DNA from: Puffinus mauretanicus
Taxonomy: Eukaryota; Chordata; Aves; Procellariiformes; Procellariidae
Length of the DNA stretch: 64,000 nt
Assembly (NCBI GenBank): GCA_023333565.1
Contig: JAJKFH010000470.1
Coordinates: 992,001-1,056,000, forward strand
Direction: 5' to 3'
The notes under the pieces: model-generated
What the model saw: only the letters and a program-made list of their open reading frames with translations
Told to the model about the DNA's origin: nothing
Databases searched by the model: none
Shown here: piece after piece, positions 51,801 through 61,507 of the stretch
How the letters are laid out: each line of letters opens with the position of its first letter
Numbering within the stretch: position 1 is the stretch's first letter
Made by a program: the position numbers and the translations under genes

Positions 51801-54800
51801 TGCATGCTAATACATCGATCTGTGGGTTCCTGTCAAGTTTTGTTTCAGTAATAATCTAGACTTGTGTTCCAGTTAATAAGGACCTGAGTTTTCTAGGACC
51901 CTAATGCAATTTGGATTTTTTATTTCCTCTTACAAACAGCCATACACCAAAACACAAGCAAAGAGCTCCAAGAGAAACTTTTTAGCAGGGCCTTTTGCAA
52001 CAGGACAAGGGGTAATGGTTTTAAACTGAAAGAGGGTAGATTTAGACTAGATACAAGGACACGATTTTTTACGATGAGGGTGGTGAAACACTGGAACAGG
52101 TTGCCCAGAGGTGGTAGATGCCCCATCCCTGGGAACATTCAAGGTCAGTTGGACGGGGCTCTGAGCAGCCTGATCTAGTTGAAGATGTCCCTGCTCATTG
52201 CAGGGGGGTTGAACTAGATGGCCTTTAAAGGTAACTTCCAACTCAAACTATTCTATGATTCTAAGATCCTCAATGCCTGTTTTCATTAAATGGCAAATAA
52301 CATGAACAAGAGAATACTACCAGTAAGATTGAGAGCTAAAGCTGTTTCTCTCAAAGTTGAGCAGAGAACCCTGAAGCAAGAGCATGCCACAACAGAGAAG
52401 CTAAGCAATGGTGTTGGATGGTGTACAATGAAAATCTGGGCCAAATTTAGCCCTGGCAAGATTTAGTTCAGAGAATGAGACAGGGAAGCATAACTGTACA
52501 ACAGCTTCAAGCGTGTCAGAAATGCGAGAGGTTGAACAATAACTTGTATTCGTTTAAAACTTGATGGATAGCACCTCAGTTATGCAAAGCTGAAGTGCTG
52601 TGAAGAGCCCTAGCAGAAAAGAAAAAAGAAAAAGAAAGAAATGTTGCAACACATGCTGCTACCTACCTGTGTTAGCTCTCCCTACATTAGCTCTGAAGAT
52701 CTCAGGACCGAATTCAGCTTTGTGATAAATAGACGGCTTCTTTAATACCATTTGTTCATTAAAAAAAAAGGCGACACAAGGTACAAAATCTGTTTGTCAT
52801 GCATTCATTTTGACAGTCGTGCACGTCACATTCATTTTCTATACTAACTCATTATGTATAACTTACTCCAGTAAATGGAGTAGATTTGAGGTTTAAGTAA
52901 ATGTTTTTTTTCAGAGCTTTCATTATCTACTCAATGTAGAAGAGATCAAACCACAGTTTTTCTTGAATATAACTTAGTTGAAATACTCGTCTGATCATCC
53001 CAGTCTTCTGTGGAACTCAGACAAAACATTGAAAATATATGTTTTTTGTTATGAAAGCGAGACTTCAAAAAAAGGAAACTTATGATCACGTTTGTGTGAT
53101 ACAAATACTAAATAGCTCCATAGTGTACTGCCAGCCAACCAAGCTTCTGATTTCATAATGCTCTAAAGTCCTCTTTACCGATAACGAGTATGTCCTTTCA
53201 TCCTGAGAAAACTCCACTGGTGCACCGAGAGCCATTAGCCCCCTTAAAAAAGAATGAATGACAAGAGAGAGAATGGTGACATTTTGCTGCTCCTCCTAGG
53301 AGTTGATGAAGGAGAGTCAACAAGCTGCTCTCCTGCTGAGCAATACTGAAATCGGTAAGACTGCATGAGGAGTAAAGTACTCATCGCTGAGATTAACTGG
53401 GCAGAATCTGGCCACTACTAGCTCCTAAAATTGCCAATCTGCTGTCCTATAAGTATGTAGAGATTGAAACAATTAATGTGTTTCCTAGTACCTTCATCTA
53501 TTCAGATAATAGTATCTTCTTCGTATACATCTCCTGATGAGGTCTTCTCTTAACTATAACATATTGTTTTATGAAAGACTTCAGGGTGTACTCGCTTCTT
53601 AAAAATCAAATCACTGCACTAGAGAATCATTCGAACAAACTCTCTCCAATACACTTTAAGATAGGAAGCAAGGCGCCGAGAAAGACACTATACTTTTTCT
53701 AGGTAATTGCAACAAGTTTGACACGCAGACATCCTTGAAATGTCTTTCTAAGGGGACCAAAAAACCCTACTTGTTCCCTCTGTGTACCCTCTTCCTAACA
53801 CTGCATAGCCCTTACTTGCCTAAGTAGCTCTATCTGTGTGGAAAGCGCTATTCCCGATGAGAACTGAAAAGTCAGGCCAGGTATATTTTTAAAGTATCGC
53901 ATAAAACTCAAGATGTTTCACACTGTTTACTGTTTGAACTCCGAATTAACTTCAAGTTCTTTCATGCAGTCAAGCAATTATTCAACCAATAATCAACATT
54001 TAACAGTGAATATTAAAATTAGATCTCTTGAAGGAGACACAGTGTTCTTGCTTCTAGCATTAACTCGGCTTGTGCGTTCAGCACTTTCTTCCCTGTTGTC
54101 ATGTGACAGGCTATTTTTAATTTTTGCCTGAATATATTTTGCATCTTCCTTTGATCCAGAAAGCAGTTTTGTGAGGCTTGTCTGCATATTGCACTTCCCT
54201 TGCCGTGGCAGTCCAGAGCGAAGCTTTTCCATTTCACTGCAATTTCGGCGTCGGCTGGTAATGGCAGGAGCACACAGCCGTGCGTGCGTGCCTGCTGCTC
54301 TAGCAAAAGCCATGCTGAGCAGGCTGCACAGGGGACTGCCACGTGCCGAAAGCACGTGGTCATGCAGGCAACAGCCACCCAGAGCCTCACGTGAGAGCCA
54401 ATGTGAAGAGCAGCTCTCGGTACCAGCCTGCCTGACGGTTTAGCTGGTCCTTCCCATGTTGTCACGTGGGAGAACAAAGGTCAGGAAATTCCCAGCTCCT
54501 CTTGGAGCTGGAGGTAGAGTCCTTCGACTCTAAGAGAGGGGGCTCATGCTGTGGCTCATGCAACACCTCGTAACTGCTTGTAAACAATGATTAAAGCTTA
54601 GGAGAGGATTCCACATACAAGCTGGCTGCTGGGAATGCTGCCCTTCACACTACAAAGGCTGTGCTGGAAGAGGAGGTCACATTAAGAAACACAGGGGAAG
54701 GAAGACTGCAATAAAGGGAGTGTTGCGCACACACCCTTTTGTGGGCTGCCCCCTTCACCAAGTTATCCCCAGCATGCAGTCGAGAGGCTGGATGGAGCAA

Positions 54801-57530
54801 GAACCAGCCTCTCCCAGTTGGCTGCTGTGCCTATCACAAACAAGAGTTAAAAGAAAATGCCGAAAACCACCAATCACACCTAGTGTCAATCATTACAGTT
54901 CAGTATCTATGTAAGAAGTAAAAGGTAATACTTTTACCTTTTACCTTAAAAAGGATACTGCGCTCTAGATGAAATATCTCAGCTAAATAAATAAAACATG
55001 GCATTTAATAAAATCTTTGTGCTCTTGCAGGGGGGTGGGAGGTGTAAATACACTTCACATGGAAACAGTTTTCAGCTTTTTGATTAATGTACCCCTAAAT
55101 CTTTTTTTTTTTTTTTTAATATGAAAGTGAAGACTTGCAGATACTGCACATATATGTATCTCCACAGCAGATCACAAAGCTTATTTTTCTTTTTTTCTTT
55201 CCTTAAATAATCTTTGGCAGATCCTTTGCAAGAAGTCTAAGACACCCAGCCATCCAGGCAACACAGACTGAAAACCACTGTCACAGGAATGCAAAGAATG
55301 AGGGAGTTTTTTCAAAGCCTCTGACAGCCCTATGCTCCTTAAGGAGCAGGGTAGTAACAAAACATGGGCTATCACTCTGTCGGCAGCATCCCCGTGACAT
55401 GGCCCTACATCCAAGGCTTTGATGGCAAACAAAATTCGGATCTAAACCACAAAATCCCCAAAACCTTCTAATTAGGGTCTTCCACCAGACTTAGCTGATG
55501 CTTCTGAACTCTAATTCACTCCGTTCAAACCCTTTACAGTAGCTGCCCCATTCACCCAAATAAGGGCTACACAGGGAAAAAAAGCCAGGTAAAAGCAACC
55601 ACCAACTAGTTACCTGCAAAATACAACCCTCCCTTTACATACAAACAGCTACAAATACTCCCGATTTCCTTAAAGGACTCTGCGGTTAAATGGAGATTTA
55701 TGTTCCACCAAAAAAATGGCAGAAGATAACACAAGGTCTGCAACAGATTAAGAGCCAAGAAAATGTGTTCACAGTAACAGGTTACTTTAAAAGCTAGCTT
55801 TATAAAACCTGTTTTTCTGAGGGAGACTACAGATTTCAGCCAACTAACGAGCATCCAATACAGGGAGAGAAAAGAAGTTCCAAATGTGTCTACACATTAC
55901 AATGAACGGTGGTCTGCAATGAAAAAATAGTATTTGATTTATTTTAGATTAACAAAATTGGCACTGTGAAAAAGAAATACGTCAGATTCCAATCTTGCAA
56001 CAGCCATTACCCTGCATCCCTCTTCTTCAAAAAGAGAACGAGTATTTGCTATACGTACATTCCCCGAACAGGAATTTATGGGAAAGTAGCTTGCTTTATT
56101 CTTTGCCATAGCCCAGAGAACAGATGATAAACTGGTGAGCCTAAACATTTTCCCATCAGCCAGACAATCCAAGCTGGAAATACAGAACCAAGTTAAATCT
56201 ACAAGGAAACTTTTTTTGGTGGTTTGTTGTGGGGGTTTTTTTTTTTTTACTTTTAAGGAAAAAAAAAAAAAATCAGTGAGGATTTTGTAACGTCGTATTT
56301 ACTGTCAGGGTCAGCTCAGCTTTGCTGAGCCTGATGACACTACTCAGTGACTGCCAATGCAGATTTCCAGATCTCTTCCAGAGATAGTATAAAATACATA
56401 TTTGGGCAATACCATTAGCTTCTAAAGACAGATGAGGCTTGTATTTCAACACACACACAAAATTAAGTCTTCTTATGCCACTCTTCTATAGACCCTCTAT
56501 GTCCGAGATACACCATGTACGTGCATGAGTCACATTCGGTGTTCCACGTGCATGTGTACGTCCTCCCCCTACACAGTACATGCAGGTATAGGAGTTTTGA
56601 CCAACTGCACGTGATACGCTGATGCTAAATGCTGCGGAGCCATTTAAAGTAGGGACATAAGGATTTGACCCTGCCTTCAGCCAGAGTCTACATGCTCAAA
56701 CAGGCTTCCATCGTAACACAAAAATCCAGAGGACACAACAACGAAATATTTTTAGGAGAATTACTATCACCTAAAAAATTCAGTTTTCCTAAAAATAAGA
56801 TCACATGGAATTAATTTTTATTGAAATTGTATAGTTTATACTATTTGTTCCCGGGTTTGTTACAATAATACAAATCACAACAGCCATGCATATTGGAATG
56901 GTAGCTCCCACCAGTTAAAAAAACCCTTTCTTCATGTGACAGTTTAAAAAAAGGTATTTTAAAAGTTTTAAGATATATTAACCAAAAGGCTCCTTTATAA
57001 TGATTTTAACACTTACCTCCAGACTAACTTTCATATTTTGAAACAGCACATTTGCCTTGGCACTTTTATGACAACCTTAAATGCTCATTTTTACTTTTAC
57101 TAAAATCTTGGTTTTTAAAATATATACCATCTTATTTTAAAACTTGCTCAAATGCTAAACTCTAAGATGATCTTCCCTTCAAAACAGATTGTCTAAGTAT
57201 GATTTTTACACAACAGCACATAAAAATTTCAACAACCTGATGATAAACCAGACTACTGTTAAGTAAGTCATAGTACCGATCTGTAATAGGGAGGGAAAAA
57301 AGAAAATATTATTTTAAGAAATAGAATGAGCTCCCTTTTAAAAAAACACATTTAACCAAAAAATTATATTATTCTTAAGGCAAGGTGGTGTGGGGAAAAA
57401 ATACCTGCAAATTTAGATGGTTTATCCCACCCCAAGAGACATGACTTCTTTTACAACAGTAAAAAGCGTACAGGGAGCTTCTAGGGAGAAAAGTTTGTAA
57501 GGCTGAGCTGCAAATGGCTCAGGAAAAACT

Positions 57531-57561
<31 letters not shown>

Positions 57562-60500
57562 ATGAGTTGAAAAGTCATGCGGACAGCTGATTACAAATAA
57601 ATTCTGACAGGTGATCATTAAAAGCCTGGCTCATAACCAGGCTCCTCTGAAAAAAAAGAATGAGGACAGATTATCTGCTTTTAATTTTAGGTGCGCATAT
57701 GCGACAGAAAATGGTGTAGCATATACGCACTATTTTTAAAAACTGGCTCAGAAAAAGCAAGGGGTTTTTATATTCTGCTCTTGCCAACTCCAAATATATT
57801 TTAACTTTGGAAACCCTTTTAAGTTATTAGTTAACTATGAAATACCTTGAAACTGAAATACACAACAAAGTCAAACCCACATAAAGTAAAAGTGAGTAAA
57901 TGAAATCCACAGCTAAACACACACTTCTGACTTGGGGCCAAGGAGCCTGTTGACAGGTTTGGGGTGTTTTGGGGGGTGTTTTATTTCTTTTTAATGAGAA
58001 AGGAATGTTACAGACTTGTAAGACTTTTCTATTTCATCCTGCTCCACAATTTTTGTCCTTCTATTTATTTATTTTGCCTCCTTATCAGATGATTCTGACA
58101 ATGACTTCGCACGCTGAGCGTGGCAAACGATCAAGCAGAAGGGAGAGGAGTGGTTTCCTGCTCCCAAGAGCACACTTTGCTCTAGCAAACCTCGTGTGAG
58201 CAGAAGAGCACAATAAATAAGTCACCCTTGGTCTTTTTTTTTTTTTTTTTTTTTGAAGAAAAAGGGAAAGCTCCGTGTTTTCCAAACTTCAATGTTGACA
58301 TTAATCCACTGACCGTGATCTCAGCCATGCTGGTGTCAGGCCAGAGCAGTTATTCTGAATTCGTACTAGTGTCTCTAAAGGGATGATTCCAACTGCTAAT
58401 AAACTAATAGAAGACTTCCACTGACATCAAACAGGTTTGAATCATGCATTACAATCAGAACTTGGACTCCATGATGTTTTCTTTGCCTACAGCTTAAGGT
58501 GACTATAGACGTAATTTATCAACTCAGGTTAGAGTTACGCTCAGTTTATCCTAATTTAAGCAAGATTATAATGCAGTTCCAAAATTTAGTTCCTGCGCCA
58601 TGTACTGTGGCACATTTTACTTTGCTTAATAGCGAATAAGATTATGGCCAAAATTTCAAACAGGAAGCATTGTCTTTAAGTTTAACTTCAAAATAATTGC
58701 CCACTCCTGTGTTCTCACATCAGATATTGGCCAAAGGAATATTCTCTTTCACAGTCCTTCTCCCTGTTCATTTAACACTATGGCATCTACACATTACTGT
58801 TCTGTTTGTGGTCTTTTTACTTGCTAATAGCTAGGCTATCAATGAAGAAAAGAAGATAGGCAAGTTTCTTTGGAATTCCCACAGTTTCCTTACATAATTT
58901 AAACAAAAACCCCTGTGGAGCAAATTAGCAATAACTAGAGCTATTATTTTTATTTTTTGGAGTGTGAGTGACTCGAATCACATTGGCTCTCTCTAAGCTG
59001 CCTGTCAACCATACAGGGAGAAGCAATTATTTACACTGGAGAGGAGGGTTCATGCCAAAATCCATAGGAAGTTCTTAGGTCTGCTTTACCTGGTCTGACC
59101 GGGCTCTGCATGCAGTTCTGCGACACCATGCCTGGATGGACTGAAGTAGAAGCCCTGCTGCTGAGGTCCATGACAGAAGGTGATGCTGAGGTAGCTTGCT
59201 GGAGACCTGACTGGTGTGGGCTATGCTCGTGCTGGTTTGGGCTGGGTGGAATGCCATTTTCTGAGAGGAATTCTTCCAGGTCCATGTATTCCAACTGGAA
59301 AGTGTCTCCATCGTATGGCAGTGTCTTGTCCCATAATGTGGGACCCAAGAAAGCTGACTGAGGGACTGTGGTACTGGTGCTGTCATCATCTAACTTCTTC
59401 TCTTTGTCTTTTTCTTTACCGAATGCTTAAACAAAACACATAATAAAGACATAAGAGCTCAGTAATTAAAATATTTGCTACTACTACTCCAATTATTTCT
59501 GCTGCACTCTCAGTTGTAAGAAACAAATACTCCCTTCGTAAAAAGAACTCCTTTGATTCACTCTGTGTTGACGGGTCAAGCTAACTGAGCACCTTTGCTG
59601 GATCCAACCATGTTTTTGAGATTTTCCTCTATTTTTAGTTAACAATTCCACTGCATGCATGGCTTTGAACGTCAGCTTCAATAAGTACTCAACAAACTTA
59701 AAAGTGAGTATTTAACTTACAGCAAACTGGAAGATGTTGCTGTATTCTGGTGAAAAGGAACAGTCTTAACCTAAAATCCCCACAATTTATTATCCTGTCA
59801 TACTTCTAAATTAAGGTCCCAGTCTTGCTAGTCCTTACACAAGGAAAGTAGTCCTCAAATTCAGTACTTCTTAATATTACTAACTTACAACACTGGTGAC
59901 GTCTGAATATGTGTTCTGATGTGCAGAAGAGCTAACAAAAAATTCAAAAGTAGAAGCAAAACAACAAAAAAAAAGTTAAAATGATGCTTCCTACTCAGTA
60001 TCCAGTGATTTCAAGACACATATTTGAAGGGGAACACCTGGTTCCTCTACAAGATTTGCAAGAATCTGAACCGATAAAGCTTTCCATCAACTACCATGCC
60101 TTCTTAACATTTTCCTCTTAACCACATGCAACAACCCCGGTGAAATCTTGCGAGTCGCTTTGCAATGAAACACGGAAAGCTGAGGATAGAAAAACCCTTG
60201 GCTCTGCAAGAACTTTCATAGGGTTTCGTTTTTAATGTGCATTTGATTCACTGGAAAAACAAAGTGCAATTATGTCCGCACTACCTTAGCTTCCCAGAAA
60301 AACTGCAACTTTCTACTGTTAAAATGCCTTTCAGTTATACGGGACCATGTTTCACGGAGGGTGGTTTTCCAACGGCGGAGCAGCCGGCCGCCCCGAGGGG
60401 AGGCTGCGGCGGGACCTCGCCTCAGGCTTGGGGGGGGGTCCGTGTCGCCGCCCTGCGCGCCCCCCTCTACCCAACACTTCGCCCGAGGCACATCATGCCC

Positions 60501-60955
60501 TTTATTTTTCCAGGCGGCCGGAGCCGTCCCCGCGGTGGCTCCGCAGCGGCGAGGGAAAAGCCCAGCGCCTTCCGTTAGGTCAGGCCGGCTGCGCCCATGG
60601 CTCACCGCCTAACACCCTCACCGAAATCATCCCACCGCTTAATCGCCTTGGGGGACGGGGGGGGCGGTCGGAGGGAGGGGAAAAAGGGAAAGCGAGGCAG
60701 CGGTCCCTGAGGAGAGGGCAGGACGGGGGCCGCCATGTCGGGGCGCCTGCCCTCACCGGGCCGGGCTGTGAGGGGGCCCAGAGGGGCCGCGGGGGGCAGA
60801 GCCGGCCCCGGGGGGCTGGGGGAGCGAGGGCTGCCCGGGGAAGCCTCACCGTCTTCGTGAGCGAGCGGCAGCTTGAGCGGGTTTTCCAGCAGGGACTTCA
60901 GCACCCCGTAGGTGGGAGGTAGGAAGGTGGGGTTCAGCGGGAGCGGCCGCGACAT
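27594..60955 (-). CDS. HLF: HLF, PAR-family bZIP transcription factor, complete coding sequence
   Basis: Joining complement 60955-60850, 59425-59090, 31134-30914 and 27809-27594 gives 879 nt: 292 residues plus TAA, in frame, with GT-AG at every intron. The N-terminus is [20 protein letters not shown]. The conserved activation segment [20 protein letters not shown] is at 63-82. A proline- and acidic-rich PAR region lies at about 165-222. The basic region has the bZIP signature NNMAAKRSR (N232, R240), and the zipper heptads are I250, L257, L264, L271, C278 and Y285. The C-terminus is [12 protein letters not shown] binds TTAYGTAA-type sites as a homodimer or with DBP and TEF. In vertebrates it acts in circadian output, hepatic and neuronal gene control and haematopoietic stem cell identity. 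The exon 3-4 boundary splits PAR from bZIP, as in mammals. The paralogues TEF and DBP are excluded by the HLF-specific N-terminus and by the MMD neighbour. The protein is three residues shorter than human HLF (295) because the MEK start extension is absent. Confidence 0.97.
27810..30913 (-). other. HLF: HLF intron 3
   Basis: A 3.1 kb intron separates the PAR exon from the bZIP exon. It contains a GTTGCGTAAC element at 30721-30730. No additional exon or recognisable repeat is seen. Confidence 0.85.
30721..30730. promoter_or_regulatory. GTTGCGTAAC, C/EBP-PAR bZIP consensus site
   Basis: The decamer fits the C/EBP consensus RTTGCGYAAY exactly and differs by two bases from the PAR consensus RTTAYGTAAY. 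It lies in HLF intron 3, about 190 bp downstream of exon 3. Occupancy is unknown. Confidence 0.4.
30914..31134 (-). CDS. HLF: HLF coding exon 3: PAR domain
   Basis: The acceptor is tttctgtag and the donor is gtaaat. The exon completes Gly148 and encodes [20 protein letters not shown] through [13 protein letters not shown] (residues 149-221). Prolines, acidic residues and the [16 protein letters not shown] segment identify the PAR domain that contributes to DNA-binding specificity. Confidence 0.96.
32560..32935. other. HLF: Small GC- and CpG-rich island in HLF intron 2
   Basis: About 370 bp with many CpG dinucleotides and G+C far above the surrounding intron lies 1.4 kb upstream (in transcription order) of HLF exon 3. 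It has the appearance of a small CpG island and could be an alternative promoter or enhancer. Its open frames on both strands show no similarity I recognise. Confidence 0.55.
45218..47984. promoter_or_regulatory. Loose group of five CACGTG E-boxes in HLF intron 2
   Basis: CACGTG occurs at 45218-45223, 46794-46799, 47548-47553, 47814-47819 and 47979-47984; the last three fall within 440 bp. Two share the extended form agCCACGTGAT. Occupancy is unknown. Confidence 0.4.
46582..46604. repeat. A23 homopolymer
   Basis: An uninterrupted run of 23 A in HLF intron 2, followed by purine-rich sequence, with no recognisable SINE body. Confidence 0.95.
50401..50408. promoter_or_regulatory. TTATGTAA, PAR bZIP D-box core
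   Basis: An exact match to the TTAYGTAA core bound by HLF, TEF, DBP and NFIL3, located in HLF intron 2. A single 8-bp match may be chance. Confidence 0.3.
51925..52266 (+). mobile_element. CR1 LINE 3' fragment
   Basis: The 3' end of a CR1 element is clearly recognisable in + orientation. Phrases include 'ggacaaggggtaatggtttt', 'gaaacactggaacaggttgc', 'gtggtagatgccccatccct', 'tgcaggggggttgaactaga' and 'aactattctatgattctaag', ending in the ATTCTATG-type 3' repeat typical of CR1. It is 5'-truncated and non-coding, and lies antisense to HLF in intron 2. Confidence 0.92.
54340..54468. promoter_or_regulatory. HLF: Cluster of four canonical E-boxes (candidate CLOCK:BMAL1 enhancer)
   Basis: CACGTG occurs at 54340-54345, 54353-54358, 54388-54393 and 54463-54468. 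The first two are separated by exactly 7 nt (ccgaaag), matching the E1-E2 tandem arrangement preferred by CLOCK:BMAL1. The surrounding stretch is richer in G+C than the rest of the intron. The position is in HLF intron 2, 4.6 kb downstream of exon 2. The function is inferred; USF, MYC/MAX, MITF or HES/HEY factors could also use these sites. Confidence 0.55.
54918..54944. repeat. Perfect 11-bp inverted repeat with 5-nt loop
   Basis: GTAAAAGGTAA (54918-54928), loop tactt (54929-54933) and TTACCTTTTAC (54934-54944) form a perfect hairpin in HLF intron 2. Confidence 0.85.
56545..56613. promoter_or_regulatory. Two further CACGTG sites in HLF intron 2
   Basis: CACGTG is present at 56545-56550 and 56608-56613, 57 nt apart, about 2.1 kb from the four-site cluster. 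Confidence 0.35.
57531..57558. repeat. A28 homopolymer
   Basis: An uninterrupted run of 28 A, the longest homopolymer in the window, in HLF intron 2. No retroposon body is recognisable next to it. Confidence 0.95.
58234..58254. repeat. T21 homopolymer
   Basis: An uninterrupted run of 21 T in HLF intron 2. Confidence 0.95.
58890..58897. promoter_or_regulatory. TTACATAA (TTATGTAA on - strand), D-box core near HLF exon 2
   Basis: An exact PAR bZIP/NFIL3 core lies about 190 bp downstream of HLF exon 2. Autoregulation or cross-regulation by DBP/TEF/NFIL3 is possible but unproven. Confidence 0.3.
59090..59425 (-). CDS. HLF: HLF coding exon 2: transactivation region
   Basis: The acceptor is ttgtttaag and the donor is gtaaag. 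The exon completes Ala36 and encodes residues 37-147 plus the first base of Gly148. It begins with the lysine-rich [14 protein letters not shown] stretch, followed by the conserved activation motif (residues 63-95) and a serine/proline/histidine-rich segment with the VMDLSSRAS motif. Confidence 0.96.
59426..60849 (-). other. HLF: HLF intron 1
   Basis: A 1.4 kb intron with donor gtgagg and acceptor ttgtttaag. Its first half (about 60350-60849) belongs to the CpG island and contains long open frames on both strands that I regard as compositional. Confidence 0.85.
60850..60955 (-). CDS. HLF: HLF coding exon 1, residues 1-35
   Basis: The ATG at 60955-60953 has a good context (cccaccATGt). It opens [20 protein letters not shown] and continues [15 protein letters not shown]; the last base is the first of the Ala36 codon. 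An in-frame TAG lies about 22 codons upstream and no in-frame ATG lies between, so this is the natural AUG start. An in-frame CTG at 60988-60986 in weak context could add 11 residues. Confidence 0.93.
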
Positions 60956-61190
60956 GGTGGGCTTTCCCTCGGGGCAGCTGCGCGGCAGCGGTTCCTTCCC
61001 CTTCCTCTCGCGGCGCCGCTACGAAGCGCGGTGAAACGGGCGCAGAGCCGAGCCGAGCGCCGCTGGCGAGGGGCGCCTGGAGGCCGCCGGAGCAGGGGAG
61101 CGGGAGAGGCCCCTCCGCCGCGCAGCTCCACCACCGCTGCCCGCGCCGCTCCCGCCGCCCGCTCTGCGCCGCGCGCCCCGGCCGCGCGCC
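60956..61190 (-). other. HLF: HLF 5' UTR and core promoter (approximate)
   Basis: The transcription start cannot be read directly. From the positions of the CCAAT box and CRE it probably lies between about 61120 and 61200. An out-of-frame ATG at 61193-61191 would open a 115-codon upstream frame ending at 60846, across the HLF start, but only if transcription starts beyond it. Confidence 0.5.
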
Positions 61191-61212
61191 CATGTGCAGG
61201 CGCTGCCGGCGC

Positions 61213-61220
61213 TGACGTCA
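61213..61220. promoter_or_regulatory. HLF: Perfect cAMP response element TGACGTCA
   Basis: The full palindromic CRE (gcTGACGTCAgg) lies about 260 bp upstream of the HLF ATG in the CpG island, a typical position for a functional CREB/ATF site. Confidence 0.6.
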
Positions 61221-61238
61221 GGCGCGGCGCGGCACCGC

Positions 61239-61244
61239 CATTGG
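61239..61244 (-). promoter_or_regulatory. HLF: CCAAT box
   Basis: CCAATG on the - strand (+ strand cattgg) is 19 bp upstream of the CRE in the direction of HLF transcription, consistent with NF-Y binding. The adjoining ttggcgcggg also resembles an E2F site. Confidence 0.55.
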
Positions 61245-61494
61245 CGCGGGAGGTGCGGCGGACGGCCCCGCCCCCCCGCTCCGCGCCGCCCTGCCGGGGG
61301 TGTTTCCCGCCCCGGGCCTCCCCCCCCCGCCCCCCGGCACGCGCGGAGGCCGTTACCCGCGGCGGGCCGGGGGCAGCGGCGGGGGGGGCGCCAGGGCCGG
61401 CCCGCGCGCAGGGTGTCGGCGGGGAGCGCGGCCTGGCCGCTCCCCCCGCCCGCGGGGAGCCGCGCCTGGCGAGGCCGCGGCCGGGAGCCGTCTC

Positions 61495-61507
61495 CCCGGT
61501 AACCGGG
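61495..61507. promoter_or_regulatory. CCCGGT-A-ACCGGG near-palindrome (CP2/Grainyhead-like)
   Basis: Perfect 6-bp inverted repeats flank a single central A. The ACCGG core resembles CP2/Grainyhead sites. It is about 540 bp upstream of the HLF ATG. Confidence 0.3.

Larger units (their letters stand above)
31135..59089 (-). other. HLF: HLF intron 2 (28 kb)
   Basis: The large intron runs from donor gtaaag after exon 2 to the acceptor of exon 3. Apart from one CR1 fragment and homopolymer runs it is mostly unique-looking AT-rich sequence. A moderately GC-rich stretch near 32560-32930 and a cluster of E-boxes near 54.3-54.5 kb stand out. I found no internal coding exon with both splice sites and family similarity. 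Because alternative HLF promoters are described in mammals, an unrecognised non-coding first exon here is possible. Confidence 0.8.

Noticed and set aside
54019..54477. A 152-codon - strand frame over the E-box cluster, read as an alternative HLF first exon
   Set aside because: There is no similarity to HLF and no compelling donor in the right phase. The regulatory reading of this region is better supported.
57531..57558. Poly(A) tail of a processed pseudogene or SINE
   Set aside because: The A28 run has no recognisable retroposed body upstream and no clear target-site duplication.
60347..60922. A 191-codon + strand frame opposite HLF exon 1
   Set aside because: It is antisense to the recognised HLF exon and intron 1 and has compositional residues only.
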